NCBI GenBank assembly: GCA_025062415.1
Contig: JANXAH010000219.1
Location: 1 to 35,859 of the forward strand
DNA length: 35,859 nt
DNA from: Anaerolineae bacterium
GTDB lineage: Bacteria > Chloroflexota > Anaerolineae > B4-G1 > DUEL01
Direction of reading: 5' to 3'
Under the pieces are notes generated by a model. It saw only the letters and a program-made list of their open reading frames with translations, made no database searches and was not told where the DNA came from. This document shows positions 1-8,294 of the stretch, piece by piece. A program made the translations under genes and the position numbers. Numbering within the stretch: position 1 is the stretch's first letter; the number at the start of each line of letters is the position of its first letter.

Positions 1-2
1 GA

Positions 3-224
3 GTTTCATCCCGATTTGTCAACGAGGCCCTGAAGCCTGAGCAGGGCTTTAAGTGGCAGGGATTCTACGGCGCCTTCAGTGTCAGTCGCTGGGACGTGGA
101 ACGCATCGTCGCCTACGTCCAGCGGCAGAAAGAGCACCACCGAGTCGGCACGCTGATCCCGGAACTGGAATCCGTCTCGGAAGAGGTAAAACTTGAAGCT
201 GAGAAAAGCGTCAACGCAGATTGA
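3..224 (+). CDS. Y1/IS200-like (REP-associated, RAYT-type) transposase, C-terminal fragment truncated by window start
   Basis: Frame starting at base 3 reads ...FVNEALKPEQGFKWQGFYGAFSVSRWDVERIVAYVQRQKEHHRVGTLIPELESVSEEVKLEAEKSVNAD*, typical of the C-terminal part of Y1_Tnp/RAYT proteins (W-Q-x-G-Y-G-A-F-S-V-S ... YVxxQxEHH). Confidence 0.85.
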   Translation, partial: VSSRFVNEALKPEQGFKWQGFYGAFSVSRWDVERIVAYVQRQKEHHRVGTLIPELESVSEEVKLEAEKSVNAD

Positions 225-240
225 TGCCGGCAGGAATGCC

Positions 241-510
241 CAGGGGAGGCCGATTTCCAATCGGCGATGAGGAAGTCAGCCTTCTTTGGCCTCCGGCCGG
301 ATGTCGGCCTGCGCCGACGGTGGTCTCTCCGTCCGCGCAGGCGGACGCAGGGCCGAAGGCCCAGGGAGGCCGATTTCCAATCGGCGCTGAGGAAGTCAGC
401 CTGTTCTGGCCTCCGGCCGGATGTCTGCCTGCGCCGACAGGGGCCCTCCGCGTCCGCGCAGGCGGACGCAGGGCCGAAGGCCCAGGGAGGCCGATTTCTA
501 ATCGGCGCAG
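241..510. repeat. ~120-bp palindrome-rich tandem repeat, about 2.2 copies, directly 3' of the RAYT-type transposase
   Basis: gccgattTCCaatcggc-type palindrome at 249-265, 369-385 and 490-506 (spacing 120 and 121 bp). The units between share ggcctccggccgga, gtccgcgcaggcggac and agggccgaaggccca. Confidence 0.9.
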
Positions 511-523
511 AGCAGAATCGCAC

Positions 524-1657
524 ATGACGGAACACGCAATACGTAATACATCCGACGTCATCATCATCGGCGCAGGGGTAATTGGCTGCAGCACGGCCTA
601 CTACCTGGCCCAACTGGGCATCACCGACGTGATGGTCCTGGAGCAGGAGGAAGTTGGAAGCGGTTCTTCCGGCAAGTCGGCAGCCATGCTCAGCCCCCAT
701 TCCTGCGACGACGACTGGAGCCTGCGCCTGATCCGCCACTCCTATGCCCGCTACATGCAGTTTGAGGACGAGGTCGGCGCGCCCTGCGACTTTCGCCGCA
801 TCGGGTGGTTAAGCATCGCCGACGCGGCAGGTGCGCCGGAACTGGAGCGAAAAATCCGTCTCCTACAGGCCCATGGTGTGCCAGTGGAGGTCCTCTCTCC
901 AGACGAGATCCGTCGCTACTACCCAGAAATGCGAACAGACGACCTGACCCTGGGCGCGTACACGGCCGAGGACGGCACCCTGGACCCGCACAGCGTGATG
1001 TGGGGCTACCTGAAGCGGGCGCGTGAGAAGGGGGTGCGGCTGCTTCGGGGCGTGCGTGCTGTTGGCCTGCGGGTGCGACGGGGACGGGTAGAGGGCGTGG
1101 AGACCACAGCGGGCTTTCTGGCGGCCCGGACTGTCGTCAACGCTGCTGGCCCCTGGGCACCAGAGGTGGGCCGCTGGGCAGGAGTAGAACTCCCCATCCT
1201 GAACCGGGCTCGCTGCATCTGGGTCACCGCTCCGTTCCCCTTCATCCCTTTCGGGCGGCCCTTTGTGGACGACGTTGGACGGGAGTGGTACTTCCGTCCC
1301 GAAGGTCCGGGGCTTCTCATCGGTATGGGCGTTGTTCCGGTGGACCGACTGGATGTGGACCTCAGCGGTCAGTTGCTCCCGGAGATGATTGAGATCGCCG
1401 TTCACCGGTTGCCCGTGCTGGAGCGGGCCTCTATCCTCACATCGTGGACTGGCATTCGGCCCCTTACCCCCGATGGACTGCCCATCCTTGGCCCGGTGCC
1501 CTCGCTGGATGGATTTCTGCTGAACGTCGGCTGGGGCGGCATGGGGCTGATGCAGGCCCCTGTGGCTGGATTGTTGGCCGCGGAGTACGTGGCCTTCGGT
1601 CGCCCCATCACCTTCCCGGACGCCACCGCACTGGAACTCGCACGCTTTGGGATATAA
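524..1657 (+). CDS. FAD-dependent oxidoreductase of the DAO family (sarcosine oxidase beta / glycine oxidase-like)
   Basis: N-terminal Rossmann DVIIIGAGVIGCSTAYYLAQLG; C-terminal GIRPLTPDGLPILGPVPSLDGFLLNVGWGGMGLMQAP. Start taken at the ATG after the repeat, not at the upstream in-frame ATG. Confidence 0.92.
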   Translation: MTEHAIRNTSDVIIIGAGVIGCSTAYYLAQLGITDVMVLEQEEVGSGSSGKSAAMLSPHSCDDDWSLRLIRHSYARYMQFEDEVGAPCDFRRIGWLSIADAAGAPELERKIRLLQAHGVPVEVLSPDEIRRYYPEMRTDDLTLGAYTAEDGTLDPHSVMWGYLKRAREKGVRLLRGVRAVGLRVRRGRVEGVETTAGFLAARTVVNAAGPWAPEVGRWAGVELPILNRARCIWVTAPFPFIPFGRPFVDDVGREWYFRPEGPGLLIGMGVVPVDRLDVDLSGQLLPEMIEIAVHRLPVLERASILTSWTGIRPLTPDGLPILGPVPSLDGFLLNVGWGGMGLMQAPVAGLLAAEYVAFGRPITFPDATALELARFGI

Positions 1658-1710
1658 CCCTGCGCCCTGCGGCCCTGCGACGTGCTTCCTGTGACCCTGC
1701 GATCCTGTCC

Positions 1711-3696
1711 CTACAAGAGGTGGACTACCGATGCCTTAAACGCCAGGTAGACTTCCATCCCTGGCTCCAGGCCCATCTCCTCGCGGGAAAGGCGGGTGAT
1801 GAGAACATTGAACCGCGGGGGCACGTCCACGACCACATAGAGGATGGCCCCCCCATCCCGAATCTCCACGATCCGGCCCCGAAAACAATTGCGGGCACTG
1901 GAGCGGACCGGAACGGTGGAAAGCAAAATGTCCTCCGGCCGAACCATCAGGTGGACCGGTCCCTCCCGGTTGGACGTTGCGGCAACTTGCAGGCCTCCTT
2001 CTATTTCCACCCACGTGATTTCCCCTGCCCGGAGGGCTGTTCCCCGGAAGAGGTTTTTTGCTCCCACAAATTGGGCCACAAAGGGCGTCGCGGGCTGACG
2101 GAAGATTTCCTCCGGAGTTCCCACCTGGACGATCCGACCCCATCGCCGGCCTTCCTTTTCCTCCAACTGCAGGACAGCGATCCGGTTCCCCAGGGAGACC
2201 GCTTCCTCAAAGTTGTGGGTGACGTGAATCGTCGTCGTTCCGCGCTCCCGATGGAGGCGTCGGAGTTCCTCCTGCAACGCTTCTCGGGTGCCGGGGTCCA
2301 GTGCGCTCAGGGGCTCATCCAGCAGGAGCAAACTTGGCTTCAGGACGAGAGCCCGAGCCAGGGCGACCCGCTGAGCCTCCCCACCGCTCAGAGTTCGGGG
2401 GAGACGAAAAAGCAGGTGTCCGATGCCCAGAGCGCCTGCGGTCTCCTCCACTTGCCGGGCCACCTCTCCCGGAGGGAGCCCTCGCAGGCGAAGCCCGAAT
2501 GCGATATTTTCCGCAACGGTCAGATGGGGAAAGAGGGACTGGTTCTGGTAGACAAACCCCACGCCCCGTTGCTCCGGAGGGAGTCTGGTGATCTCCCTCT
2601 TGCCCAGATACAAATATCCCTGGGCAGGGCGACGAAGCCCGGCGACCGTCTCCAGAAAGACCGTCTTTCCGGCCCCGGTTGGGCCCAGGAGAACAAAGTA
2701 CTCCCCGGCCGCAATCTCCAGGTCTACCTGATGCAGGGAAAAGTTCCCTGCGTCTACCTGCAAGCCTCGGACCAGGAGGCTCAAGGGGGGATTTTTCTCC
2801 TCTCGCCCCTGCGGCCCGGAAGGAGGGCTGTTTTTCCCCCCAGCGGATTTGTCCAGACGAACCGCCCTTTCTTTGCTGGGAGAAGGGGGGAGATCGGTCA
2901 AAGGAGGAGGGGGCGTCTCCTGGGGTTCTTTCCGGCCGCCGATCAGCCGCAGAACGACGAAGACGCCCAAGCAGATCAGGACGAGCCAGGCCGCCACCGG
3001 TTGAGCCCGGGCCAGGCCCATAGACTCAAACCGCTCATATAGAAGCACGGAGGCGACCATCGGGTGATAGGCCAGGATGGCAATAGAGCCGAACTCGCTC
3101 AGGCCTCGGGCCCAGGTCAGGATCATCCCGGAGAGGATGCTCCGCCAGGCCAGGGGCAGGGAGATCTGCCAGAAGGTCTGCCAGGGCGAGGCCCCCAACG
3201 TCCGGGCGATCTTCTCCAGCCGGGGGTCCACACTCTCAAACCCTTCCCGGGCCGCGTTGACCAGAAACGTGAGTCCAACAAAGAGCATCGCCAGCACAAT
3301 ACCGGGAAAGGCGGAGACGAAGCGGATGCCCAATCTCTCAAAGACCTGTCCCGGAAGCGTCGGACGCCCGAAGGCCAGGAGCAGAGCGAGCCCGACAGCG
3401 GAATGGGGAATCACAATCGGCAGGTTGACGATACCCTCTACCAGATTTTTGCCAGGAAAGTCGGAGCGAGCCAGGAGGTAGGCCAGAGGAATGCCCAGAA
3501 CGGTGGCCAGGGAGGTTGCCAGAAACGAGGCGGAGAATGTCCGCAGGAGGGCTTCCTGCACCTCCCGCTCCAGCAGCGTTTGCCAGAGGAGCGCGGGCGG
3601 GCTGAACAGCACAGTCTTGAGCAGAGGCCACGCGATCAGCACGACCAGCAGCGAGCCGAGGAGGCCAAAAGTGAGATACATTCGGTGAATTTTCAT
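1711..3696 (-). CDS. Tungstate/molybdate ABC transporter, fused permease-ATPase (WtpB/ModB + WtpC/ModC-like)
   Basis: N-terminal permease (NLPIVIPHSAVGLALLLAFG, binding-protein-dependent EAA loop LEKIARTLGASPWQTFWQISLP) followed in frame by a complete ATPase (GPTGAGKT, LSGGEAQRVALARAL, LLLLDEPLSALD) and a TOBE-like tail. Confidence 0.9.
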   Translation of the reverse strand: MKIHRMYLTFGLLGSLLVVLIAWPLLKTVLFSPPALLWQTLLEREVQEALLRTFSASFLATSLATVLGIPLAYLLARSDFPGKNLVEGIVNLPIVIPHSAVGLALLLAFGRPTLPGQVFERLGIRFVSAFPGIVLAMLFVGLTFLVNAAREGFESVDPRLEKIARTLGASPWQTFWQISLPLAWRSILSGMILTWARGLSEFGSIAILAYHPMVASVLLYERFESMGLARAQPVAAWLVLICLGVFVVLRLIGGRKEPQETPPPPLTDLPPSPSKERAVRLDKSAGGKNSPPSGPQGREEKNPPLSLLVRGLQVDAGNFSLHQVDLEIAAGEYFVLLGPTGAGKTVFLETVAGLRRPAQGYLYLGKREITRLPPEQRGVGFVYQNQSLFPHLTVAENIAFGLRLRGLPPGEVARQVEETAGALGIGHLLFRLPRTLSGGEAQRVALARALVLKPSLLLLDEPLSALDPGTREALQEELRRLHRERGTTTIHVTHNFEEAVSLGNRIAVLQLEEKEGRRWGRIVQVGTPEEIFRQPATPFVAQFVGAKNLFRGTALRAGEITWVEIEGGLQVAATSNREGPVHLMVRPEDILLSTVPVRSSARNCFRGRIVEIRDGGAILYVVVDVPPRFNVLITRLSREEMGLEPGMEVYLAFKASVVHLL

Positions 3697-3703
3697 CTTT
3701 CTT

Positions 3704-4702
3704 CTATGGGAACAGGGCCCTTAACGGAGCAGGCAGATTCTCCCTGCCGTGCACTTCGGGGGGGACAATGGCCGGTTGGCCCATCTTTTCCAGCAGGTCC
3801 CGGGCTTCCGGCTCCAGGAGAAACCGCACAAACAGAACGGCCAGGTCCGGATCAGGGGCATTTTTGGGAACGGTCACGCCATAAACGATGGGCTCACCCG
3901 GGATCACCACAGTGTTGCCCGATTCCTGGAATTCCACCGTCGCCTGCCGATAGTATGGGGCGTATTCAGGACAGCAGAGGTTGATCTGGGGGGGCAGCGG
4001 GACGAACCTCAAGTCGTACTGCTGGGCCACGGAGCGATAGAGGAACGCGTAGTCCAGGTTGCCCGATTGGAGCAGGACGACCAGTTCCATTGACCTGGGG
4101 CGGACATGTTCTTGGGCGCATCGCTTATCCAGGGCCGAGGCCAGCCCGGGGACGTCGTAGTACCTTTCTGCCAATTGCCAGACCATTCGGGCACGGTATC
4201 CGACGGGATCGGTTCGGGGATCGGAGGAACCGCACGCAACTCCCTCTTCCAGGAGAATTTCGTACCAGTTTTCCAGGCCGATTCGGTCGGCGAAGCGGGA
4301 CTGGGAGGAGTAGGCCACGACCATCTCGTTGCGAGCGAACCGGATGTTCCAATCGGCGAAGTGGGGAATCATCATCTCGTCAATCAATCGGGCGTCGGCA
4401 GAGAGCAGGACGTCGGCCGCCCGGCCCAGTTCTGTGATTTTGCGGATGGCCTCCCGGCTTCCCGAGGCCTCCGCCTGAATGGAGACACCGGGATATTTTT
4501 CCTGAAAAGCCTCTCCGATGGTTTTCACAGGCCAGGTCAGGCTGCCGGCATGGAACACAACCAGGGTCCTTTCTCCCCGCTCTACTCCGGGCGTTTCCCA
4601 TTTCCTGCTGCAGGCAGAAATCCAGCAAGTGGAAACAAAGAAGAAAAGCAAAAAGAATAGCCAGAACCGACCGCTTCGTATAGCCTGAAAATCTGTTCTC
4701 AC
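3704..4702 (-). CDS. wtpA: Tungstate/molybdate-binding lipoprotein (WtpA-like)
   Basis: LVVFHAGSLTWPVK, ADVLLSADARLIDEMMIPHFADWNIRFARNEMVVAY, GNLDYAFLYRSVAQQ, PIVYGVTVPKNAPDPDLA; lipobox-like ...FVSTCWISAC near the N-terminus. Confidence 0.88.
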   Translation of the reverse strand: MRTDFQAIRSGRFWLFFLLFFFVSTCWISACSRKWETPGVERGERTLVVFHAGSLTWPVKTIGEAFQEKYPGVSIQAEASGSREAIRKITELGRAADVLLSADARLIDEMMIPHFADWNIRFARNEMVVAYSSQSRFADRIGLENWYEILLEEGVACGSSDPRTDPVGYRARMVWQLAERYYDVPGLASALDKRCAQEHVRPRSMELVVLLQSGNLDYAFLYRSVAQQYDLRFVPLPPQINLCCPEYAPYYRQATVEFQESGNTVVIPGEPIVYGVTVPKNAPDPDLAVLFVRFLLEPEARDLLEKMGQPAIVPPEVHGRENLPAPLRALFP

Positions 4703-4740
4703 CGTCCGATTTGCTCCGAGAATGATTCCTTCCCCTTTGA

Positions 4741-4798
4741 TGACTATACGAAAAGACAGGCGGACACAGCCATCACCTTTTGACTACACGAAAGAACA
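4741..4798 (-). promoter_or_regulatory. Pair of near-identical 18-bp direct repeats in the wtpA leader (candidate operator or leader element)
   Basis: tgactatacgaaaagaca at 4741-4758 and tgactacacgaaagaaca at 4781-4798, exactly 40 bp apart, between the predicted transcription start and the wtpA start codon. Confidence 0.5.
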
Positions 4799-4813
4799 GA
4801 GATGGCCTGTTAT

Positions 4814-4842
4814 AGGATACGCCGGGTACACCATTTTGTCAA
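4814..4842 (-). promoter_or_regulatory. Sigma70-type promoter for the wtpA-wtpBC operon
   Basis: Minus strand TTGACA (4842-4837) - 17 bp - TATCCT (4819-4814). Confidence 0.65.
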
Positions 4843-4996
4843 CCGCATTGCCGCGCGTTACCGACCCGAAACGAGTCCGTAACCGAAGCGAAACAAAAGA
4901 GAACACCCCACAGTGGTATAAAATGACATAAGGATTCACTAAACGGCAACTGCGTCGTATGCAATTTTGCCGGAAGTCTCCTCATGGAGGAAGAAG

Positions 4997-5236
4997 ATGG
5001 TTTCCACCGTGACCACATCTACTGTGGTAACCCTGACGACAGTGGCGATGGCCAGTTCCCTGGCCTTGATTGTGCTCCTGACGATGTTTACATTGCTGGT
5101 TCAAAAGGAGATGGCAGCCACCGCGCGAGAGCGATGGGCCCGTGCCCTGGACCGAGCCCTGAACGTGGGCATCATCCCCCTGATTCTCGCATTTCTGACC
5201 CTGGTTGCTATAAAAATTGCTGAGTTGTTCAAATAA
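4997..5236 (+). CDS. Small two-helix membrane protein, hypothetical (79 aa)
   Basis: Strong Shine-Dalgarno ggaggaagaag directly before the ATG; two hydrophobic segments separated by a charged loop. Confidence 0.65.
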   Translation: MVSTVTTSTVVTLTTVAMASSLALIVLLTMFTLLVQKEMAATARERWARALDRALNVGIIPLILAFLTLVAIKIAELFK

Positions 5237-6278
5237 GAAACGGGGCAATCAAAAAAAGCCAGATATTGATCAACCCGTGAGCCAGCGAAACCCCCACAAT
5301 AGAGCGCGTGCGGTGGACGTACCAGCCAAACACCAGGGCTACTCCCAGGACAAAGAAAAAGTCGCCTACGGACCGGTAGCCAATGTGAAGGACTGCAAAA
5401 ACCAGTGAAATATATACAATACCCCACCTCCCCATCATCTCTGTTGCCACATGCTGTAGGATTCCACGGAAGATGAGTTCCTCCAGGAAGCCCGTGGAAA
5501 CCAGCAGAATGAGCGCGGCGATGAGAAATTCCTCTTCCCTCTGACCCGAAACCAGCGGCGCCGGCCGCAGAATCCAGTACTCCAGCATCCCCAGAGGCAC
5601 TCCCAGCAGAGAAACCCCTATCTGAGGCAAAAGCCCCTTGCTGTGTAGACCCACCCGATCCCAGGAAACACGCAGCAGGAATCGTTGAGTCACAAAAACA
5701 GCACCGAAGAGGGGCACGCTGACTAACAGATACCAATACATCAGAGGCACCAGCGACAAAGGAAGGGAGAAACTCACCAGACGAATCAGAGGGGGCAGGC
5801 TCATTCCAACCCAGAAGCGATAAGCGGGCCCACTCCAACAACGAGCGCCATATGCCATAACACCTATCAACAAAAGACTGTGCAAAATCAAGCCCACGTA
5901 GGGCTGCATTTGGGCAACCAGAATCTCCGCCGCAGCGAGCAAAACCACATACCCCGCCGTCAGAGACAAGAAGAACTTGTCCCCTCTCTGCAGGTAGGCT
6001 TCCTCTTTCAGCGGAGACCGGGAGGGTCCTGGCCCCAATACCGCCAGTTCTCGTCGGGCCAGAGCATTGCGACGATTGAGAGAGAGAACTTGCTCCAGGC
6101 AGAATCTCTTTTCCTCCGCTTTTTCCACTACTTGGGACAACCAGAACCACGCCTGTTCCGAATTCGGCGACACCCGGAGGATCCCCTCCAGCAGCTTTCG
6201 GGAAAGACCTCGCTGGCCTCTGCGAAGGGCCGCTATCGCTGTCTGGATTTGCTGTTCCTCCCAGGTCATCAGCGTCAT
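5229..6278 (-). CDS. CPBP-family intramembrane metalloprotease with N-terminal TPR-like segment
   Basis: C-terminal EELIFRGILQ ... FAVLHIGY ... HGLINIWLF (CPBP/Abi motifs). ATG at 6278 overlaps the upstream gene stop (ATGA); an upstream in-frame ATG at 6302 is possible. Confidence 0.85.
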   Translation of the reverse strand: MTLMTWEEQQIQTAIAALRRGQRGLSRKLLEGILRVSPNSEQAWFWLSQVVEKAEEKRFCLEQVLSLNRRNALARRELAVLGPGPSRSPLKEEAYLQRGDKFFLSLTAGYVVLLAAAEILVAQMQPYVGLILHSLLLIGVMAYGARCWSGPAYRFWVGMSLPPLIRLVSFSLPLSLVPLMYWYLLVSVPLFGAVFVTQRFLLRVSWDRVGLHSKGLLPQIGVSLLGVPLGMLEYWILRPAPLVSGQREEEFLIAALILLVSTGFLEELIFRGILQHVATEMMGRWGIVYISLVFAVLHIGYRSVGDFFFVLGVALVFGWYVHRTRSIVGVSLAHGLINIWLFLIAPFLI

Positions 6279-7108
6279 TCTTCTACTCTCAGCCATAGCC
6301 ACAGGGTCCGATAGGGGATCTGCAGACCATCCCGATAGAGAAGAAACCGCACCTGAACGCGGTCGCCAGCCCGTACCGGAGCGAAGGAGACAGGGTTTTC
6401 ATACACCGCGCCCGGTGCCAGACGAAGCGGGCCAACCTGAGCCAGGAGATCCCCGCCTTCCATCACCTCCAGGTAATACACCACTGGGACGCTTTCCCTG
6501 TTCCCGATCCCCACCGTCAATGTCACCGGCCTGCCCACCCGTGCCTGGCGGGGATAGAGACCAAGTTGTCCCTCCCCGCTGAGGAGGTAAAACTCGGTCG
6601 TGTTATCCTGAGTTCCAGTAAGAGAGATCATTCCCCATAGAAACAAAAGCCCGGCGGTCAGTACGCCGCTCATCCCAATGTACAGCCAGGCGGAAAGGCG
6701 AGTTCCGGGAGAGAGCGCGCGGAAAGGCTCTTCCCAGCGTACTTCCCCTGGCAGACGATGCCAGCGCGCCCACGCTATAGCAAGGAAGAGAAGTGTCATC
6801 CCAGATTCTGCGCCCACAACCAACCCGAAATGAATTTCTCCCGGAAGTTGGTCCAGCAATACTGCCACCAGAGGTATAAGCGCCAGGCTAATTCCAACGG
6901 AAAGGGCCAATCGCTCGGCGCCGCTAAGACCGTTCCGACGGGGAAAGAGAGCGATCTGGAGCACGTATCCCGGACAGAATAGAACCATCGCCAGCCCTGA
7001 TAGTGGACGCAATCCTGCCAACGGAACTGGCAGCGGCGCTCGGGAAAAACTTAGAACCATCAATAGGAGAGACAGGAGAAGGACAAAGAGAAACGTATAC
7101 CGGACCAT
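6275..7108 (-). CDS. DUF1616-domain membrane protein
   Basis: LRPLSGLAMVLFCPGYVLQIALFPRRNGLSGAERLALSVGISLALIPL and C-terminal TEFYLLSGEGQLGLYPRQARVGRPVTLTVGIGNRE; RBS aaggggggaaccgg-ATG. Confidence 0.8.
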   Translation of the reverse strand: MVRYTFLFVLLLSLLLMVLSFSRAPLPVPLAGLRPLSGLAMVLFCPGYVLQIALFPRRNGLSGAERLALSVGISLALIPLVAVLLDQLPGEIHFGLVVGAESGMTLLFLAIAWARWHRLPGEVRWEEPFRALSPGTRLSAWLYIGMSGVLTAGLLFLWGMISLTGTQDNTTEFYLLSGEGQLGLYPRQARVGRPVTLTVGIGNRESVPVVYYLEVMEGGDLLAQVGPLRLAPGAVYENPVSFAPVRAGDRVQVRFLLYRDGLQIPYRTLWLWLRVEE

Positions 7109-7146
7109 CCGGTTCCCCCCTTTGTTCCTCGTGCGTTCAGGAACAT

Positions 7147-8280
7147 TCAAAGCCGTCCCACCATTTCTTCCATCTCCTGGTACACCTTGAGCGTCTCTTC
7201 GGCTGTCCGCTCCCAGGTAAAGAGACGGGCACGCGCCAGCCCACGGGCTCGCAGGTCTTCCCAAAGGCTCCTATCAGTGAGAAGCCGCGCCATCGCCTGT
7301 GTCCATTCTTCCTCGTCCAGAGGGGATACCAGCAGAGCCGCGTCCCCCGCTACCTCCGGCAACGACGTTGCGTTAGAACAAACGACTGGCGTCCCACAGG
7401 CCATCGCCTCCAGAACAGGCAATCCAAAGCCCTCATAAAGCGAAGGAACCACTACCAGGTCTGCTCGGTTGTAAAAGAGGACCAGGTCTTCGTCGGACAC
7501 TGTCGGAAAGTGAAGAACTGCTTTCTCTAACCCCAATGCTCGGATCTCCTGCTGTAACTGGCGGGCGTGGGAGAAATACTGAATTGCTCCAACCCGAATC
7601 AGCCGAACATTGGGTAAATCCCGGTAAAGACGCGCAAAGGCCCGCAATAGCGTAGGAAGATTCTTGCGGGGATTCTCCGACCCCACGTAGAGCACGTAGC
7701 GACATCGGGTATCCAGACCATAGCGAGCGTCAAATTCGGGAGGAACTGGACAAGGAGCGAAAAAAGTGTGGTCCACCCCCAGTGGGATCACCCGTATTTG
7801 CTCTACCGGGTACCTCAACGCACAAGCCACCGCATCCCGTGTGGAGGCTGAAATAGCGATCAATATCTCCGCTTTCCGAAGAGTGCGCGTTGCCAGCACG
7901 TCCAACCACTCTTCCCAGAAATGCCGGTAGGCCCGGAGATTCCGAACACGGCGTGTCAGATAAGGAATCACGTCGTGAACGGTCACCGCTACCGGATGCA
8001 GGTCCGGGCGTACCGCCAGAAGGATCGCCATCTGTTGAACGGTCAGATGGGTTGGAACGCCAGGTTTCAGATTCGCTGCAAGCGGATAGGTGGTGAAAAA
8101 GGTCTGCACATCCAACCCCAGGGGTTTTAACACGCGATGGGCTGCCCGTACAGGCCAGGGATAACACGGCGTCGCCAAGTGAAACCGCCGCCCCGCCCGC
8201 TCCAGAGCCTCGCAGAGGGAAAAGGTGTAGCGGGCCAATCCCATTCGGTGACGATATGGACGCACCAGCAGTTGGACCAC
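7147..8280 (-). CDS. GT4-family glycosyltransferase
   Basis: RYVLYVGSENPRKNLPTLLRAFARL ... VVVPSLYEGFGLPVLEAMACGTPVVCSNATSLPEVAGDAALLV; GTG start preceded by gaggagg. Confidence 0.92.
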   Translation of the reverse strand: MVQLLVRPYRHRMGLARYTFSLCEALERAGRRFHLATPCYPWPVRAAHRVLKPLGLDVQTFFTTYPLAANLKPGVPTHLTVQQMAILLAVRPDLHPVAVTVHDVIPYLTRRVRNLRAYRHFWEEWLDVLATRTLRKAEILIAISASTRDAVACALRYPVEQIRVIPLGVDHTFFAPCPVPPEFDARYGLDTRCRYVLYVGSENPRKNLPTLLRAFARLYRDLPNVRLIRVGAIQYFSHARQLQQEIRALGLEKAVLHFPTVSDEDLVLFYNRADLVVVPSLYEGFGLPVLEAMACGTPVVCSNATSLPEVAGDAALLVSPLDEEEWTQAMARLLTDRSLWEDLRARGLARARLFTWERTAEETLKVYQEMEEMVGRL

Positions 8281-8294
8281 CAGAATTATCCTCC

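Noticed and set aside
249-506. Possible CRISPR array
   Set aside because: Repeat period ~120 bp with the whole unit conserved, no short unique spacers, no cas genes.
221-523. N-terminal extension of the oxidoreductase through the repeat array
   Set aside because: Translation of palindromic repeat DNA; the Rossmann fold begins properly just after ATG 524.
1444-3042. 532-aa plus-strand ORF
   Set aside because: Overlaps the end of the FAD oxidoreductase in another frame and lies antisense to the WtpBC fusion, whose motifs are unambiguous.
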